DNA of 64,000 nt from Pseudomonadota bacterium (GTDB lineage Bacteria; Pseudomonadota; Gammaproteobacteria; Burkholderiales; Burkholderiaceae_E), in NCBI GenBank assembly GCA_023389055.1, contig JAEWFA010000016.1:70757-134756 (forward strand). Direction: 5' to 3'. The position numbers were made by a program, and so were the translations under genes. Shown in pieces: positions 63,101 through 64,000 of this stretch. Position 1 is the first letter of the stretch. Every line of letters begins with the position of its first letter. The notes beneath the pieces are model-generated. The model did not search any database and was not told the DNA's origin. It worked only from the letters and a program-made list of their open reading frames with translations.

Positions 63101-63657
63101 TTACGCCTCTCCTGGAACTTCAGCTTCGGCACCAGCCGAGCCCGCTCGATCTCGTCGAGCGAAAAAACGAGCTTGCGAGCCGCCTGCGCCTCGACCGCCG
63201 ACGGCTCGGCGGCCGACGCCTTCGCGCGACGCGGCCGCGACTTGCCGGCGCCGCGCGCGCCCTTGGCGCGCGGCTCCTCGGCAGCTCGCTCGATCAACTC
63301 GAGCCCGTAGCGCCCGTCGTCCTCTACGGTGAGCAGGCCATCGAAGTTGCGCCGCCCCTGCAGCGGTTCGCGCAACCGGATCGCCACCTCCGAGCCGGCG
63401 AAGCGCTCGAAGTCGGACGCCTTCCTCAGCGGCCGGTCGAGCCCCGGCGATGAAATCTCCAGCCGCGCGTAATCGACGTTCTCGACCTCGAGAACGTACG
63501 ACAACTGCCGACTGACCTTCTCGCAGTCGTCGAGTGTGATTCCGGACGGGGAGTCGATGAACACGCGAAGCACGCCCTGCTGCCCGCGTTCGACGTCGAC
63601 CACTTCGTAACCCATCGCGGCCAGGGTGTGCTCGATGATCGCCTGCGTGGACGTCAT
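63097..63657 (-). CDS. rimP: Ribosome maturation factor RimP
   Basis: 186-residue factor for 30S assembly. The N-terminal domain has AMGYEVVDVERGQQGVLRVFID and ITLDDCEKVSRQLSYVLE. The conserved LEISSPGLDRPLRKASDFERFAG and an SH3-like C-terminal domain follow. An Arg/Lys/Ala-rich insert (about residues 130-160) lengthens the protein compared with E. coli (about 150). ATG 63657 is preferred; TTG 63666, three codons upstream, has the better-placed GGGGGTGG and may be the true start. First gene of the operon. Confidence 0.93.
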   Translation of the reverse strand: MTSTQAIIEHTLAAMGYEVVDVERGQQGVLRVFIDSPSGITLDDCEKVSRQLSYVLEVENVDYARLEISSPGLDRPLRKASDFERFAGSEVAIRLREPLQGRRNFDGLLTVEDDGRYGLELIERAAEEPRAKGARGAGKSRPRRAKASAAEPSAVEAQAARKLVFSLDEIERARLVPKLKFQERRK

Positions 63658-63703
63658 CTCGGTCAATTGCCACCCCCTGCCAACCTGCGGTAAACCCGAC
63701 GAG

Positions 63704-63733
63704 AAAAAAAAATGGGCCTGCGAGAGCCCATTT
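63704..63733 (-). terminator. Intrinsic terminator in the rimP leader
   Basis: Eight-base-pair stem AAATGGGC/GCCCATTT (63710-63717 and 63726-63733) with loop, followed on the minus strand by a run of nine T. It points leftwards and lies about 47 bases before rimP. It can end the upstream rluB-like transcript, or act as an attenuator for the rimP-nusA-infB operon. Confidence 0.85.
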
Positions 63734-63833
63734 CTTCGAGCACGCCACCGGTGTTCCGCGCTTCGTGCAACCCGGTGACGTCAACCGGACTGCGGGGAAG
63801 CGCCCTCCCGGGCAGCGATTTCACCAGCCGGCA

Positions 63834-63863
63834 ATTATATCGTCAAAAAGACGCGTCCGTCAG
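63834..63863 (-). promoter_or_regulatory. Candidate promoter for the rimP-nusA-infB operon
   Basis: On the minus strand a perfect TATAAT (63834-63839) is preceded by CTGACG (63858-63863) at 18 bases. The predicted start is near 63827, giving a leader of about 170 bases that contains the intrinsic terminator. The -35 overlaps the stop of the upstream gene. Confidence 0.5.
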
Positions 63864-64000
63864 CCCCCGGAAGCGCCACCGCCGGCGCCGCCCCTGCCGC
63901 CACCGGGACCGCGGCCGCGAGAACGTCCGCCGCGACGCCCGGTGCGGCCGGGCGGCTTCGGTCCGCCGGACGCCTGCGGCCCGCCCGGTCCGCCCTGGCC
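63860..64000 (-). CDS. C-terminal tail of a probable rluB pseudouridine synthase (partial)
   Basis: Only the last 46 codons and the stop are inside the window; the start lies beyond base 64000. They encode a Gly/Arg/Pro-rich tail (GRTGRRGGRSRGRGPGGGRG) of low complexity. Betaproteobacterial RluB-type 23S rRNA pseudouridine synthases carry such tails and often lie upstream of rimP. The catalytic domain is not visible, so the identification rests on context and tail composition. Confidence 0.5.
   Translation of the reverse strand, partial: GQGGPGGPQASGGPKPPGRTGRRGGRSRGRGPGGGRGGAGGGASGG

Noticed and set aside
58784..63310. Open frame of about 1508 codons on the plus strand opposite infB and nusA
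   Set aside because: Low-complexity Leu/Arg/Asp/His composition, no family motifs, and exactly antisense to two certain genes.

Overview
The window is high-GC, densely coded DNA. It most likely comes from a betaproteobacterium, probably order Burkholderiales. Reasons: the gene order rluB(end)-rimP-nusA-infB-rbfA-truB-typA; the short DUF3460 gene next to scpA; an A-type malate synthase; a Burkholderia-like Dcd extein; and the PaaG-like and YigI-like enzymes. I saw no rRNA, tRNA, CRISPR array or insertion sequence. Assignments rest on recognising protein families by eye; no search was run.

Layout. (1) 2-14464: a catabolic region for CoA-linked acids. It has two acyl-CoA dehydrogenases, a biotin-dependent acyl-CoA carboxylase subunit, a PaaG-like hydratase/isomerase and a YigI-like thioesterase, several overlapping by 4 bases. 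A complete LivHMGF-type ABC importer with its binding protein, an AMP-forming acyl-CoA ligase, and a divergent acyl-CoA dehydrogenase/thiolase pair follow. (2) 14472-20569: a signalling block. It has a hybrid histidine kinase, a FeeM-like N-acyl amino acid synthase homologue and a 7TM-PAS-GGDEF-EAL protein. Its middle is clearly poorer in GC than the rest. (3) 20666-24603: a FadB-type fusion enzyme with a histidine-rich insert, overlapping a NUDIX/metallo-beta-lactamase fusion. (4) 24736-30957, minus strand: pnp, rpsO, leuA with a candidate leucine leader peptide, and dcd interrupted by a 410-residue intein with a LAGLIDADG endonuclease. (5) 31142-38633: a complete coxSLMDEGF-type cluster for a form II CO-dehydrogenase-like molybdenum hydroxylase, followed by a convergent FecCD-type ABC importer. 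(6) 40539-55118: housekeeping and small genes (mrp, metG, scpA, murB, yaaA, a YbdL-like aminotransferase, arfB, aceB, a LysR regulator, a SWIB protein with a histone-like tail). (7) 55296-64000, minus strand: the translation/transcription operon typA-truB-rbfA-infB-nusA-rimP, with a promoter and intrinsic terminator in the leader ahead of rimP, and the end of a probable rluB.

How the parts work together. Region 1 plus fadB reads as uptake, CoA activation and beta-oxidation or carboxylation of acids, and aceB as use of the resulting acetyl-CoA. The signalling block may link a lipid-like signal to phosphorelay and c-di-GMP, which is inference. The most unusual items are the dcd intein with an AT-rich flank in the host gene, the compositional island around the FeeM-like gene, the leuA leader ORF, and the His-rich FadB insert.
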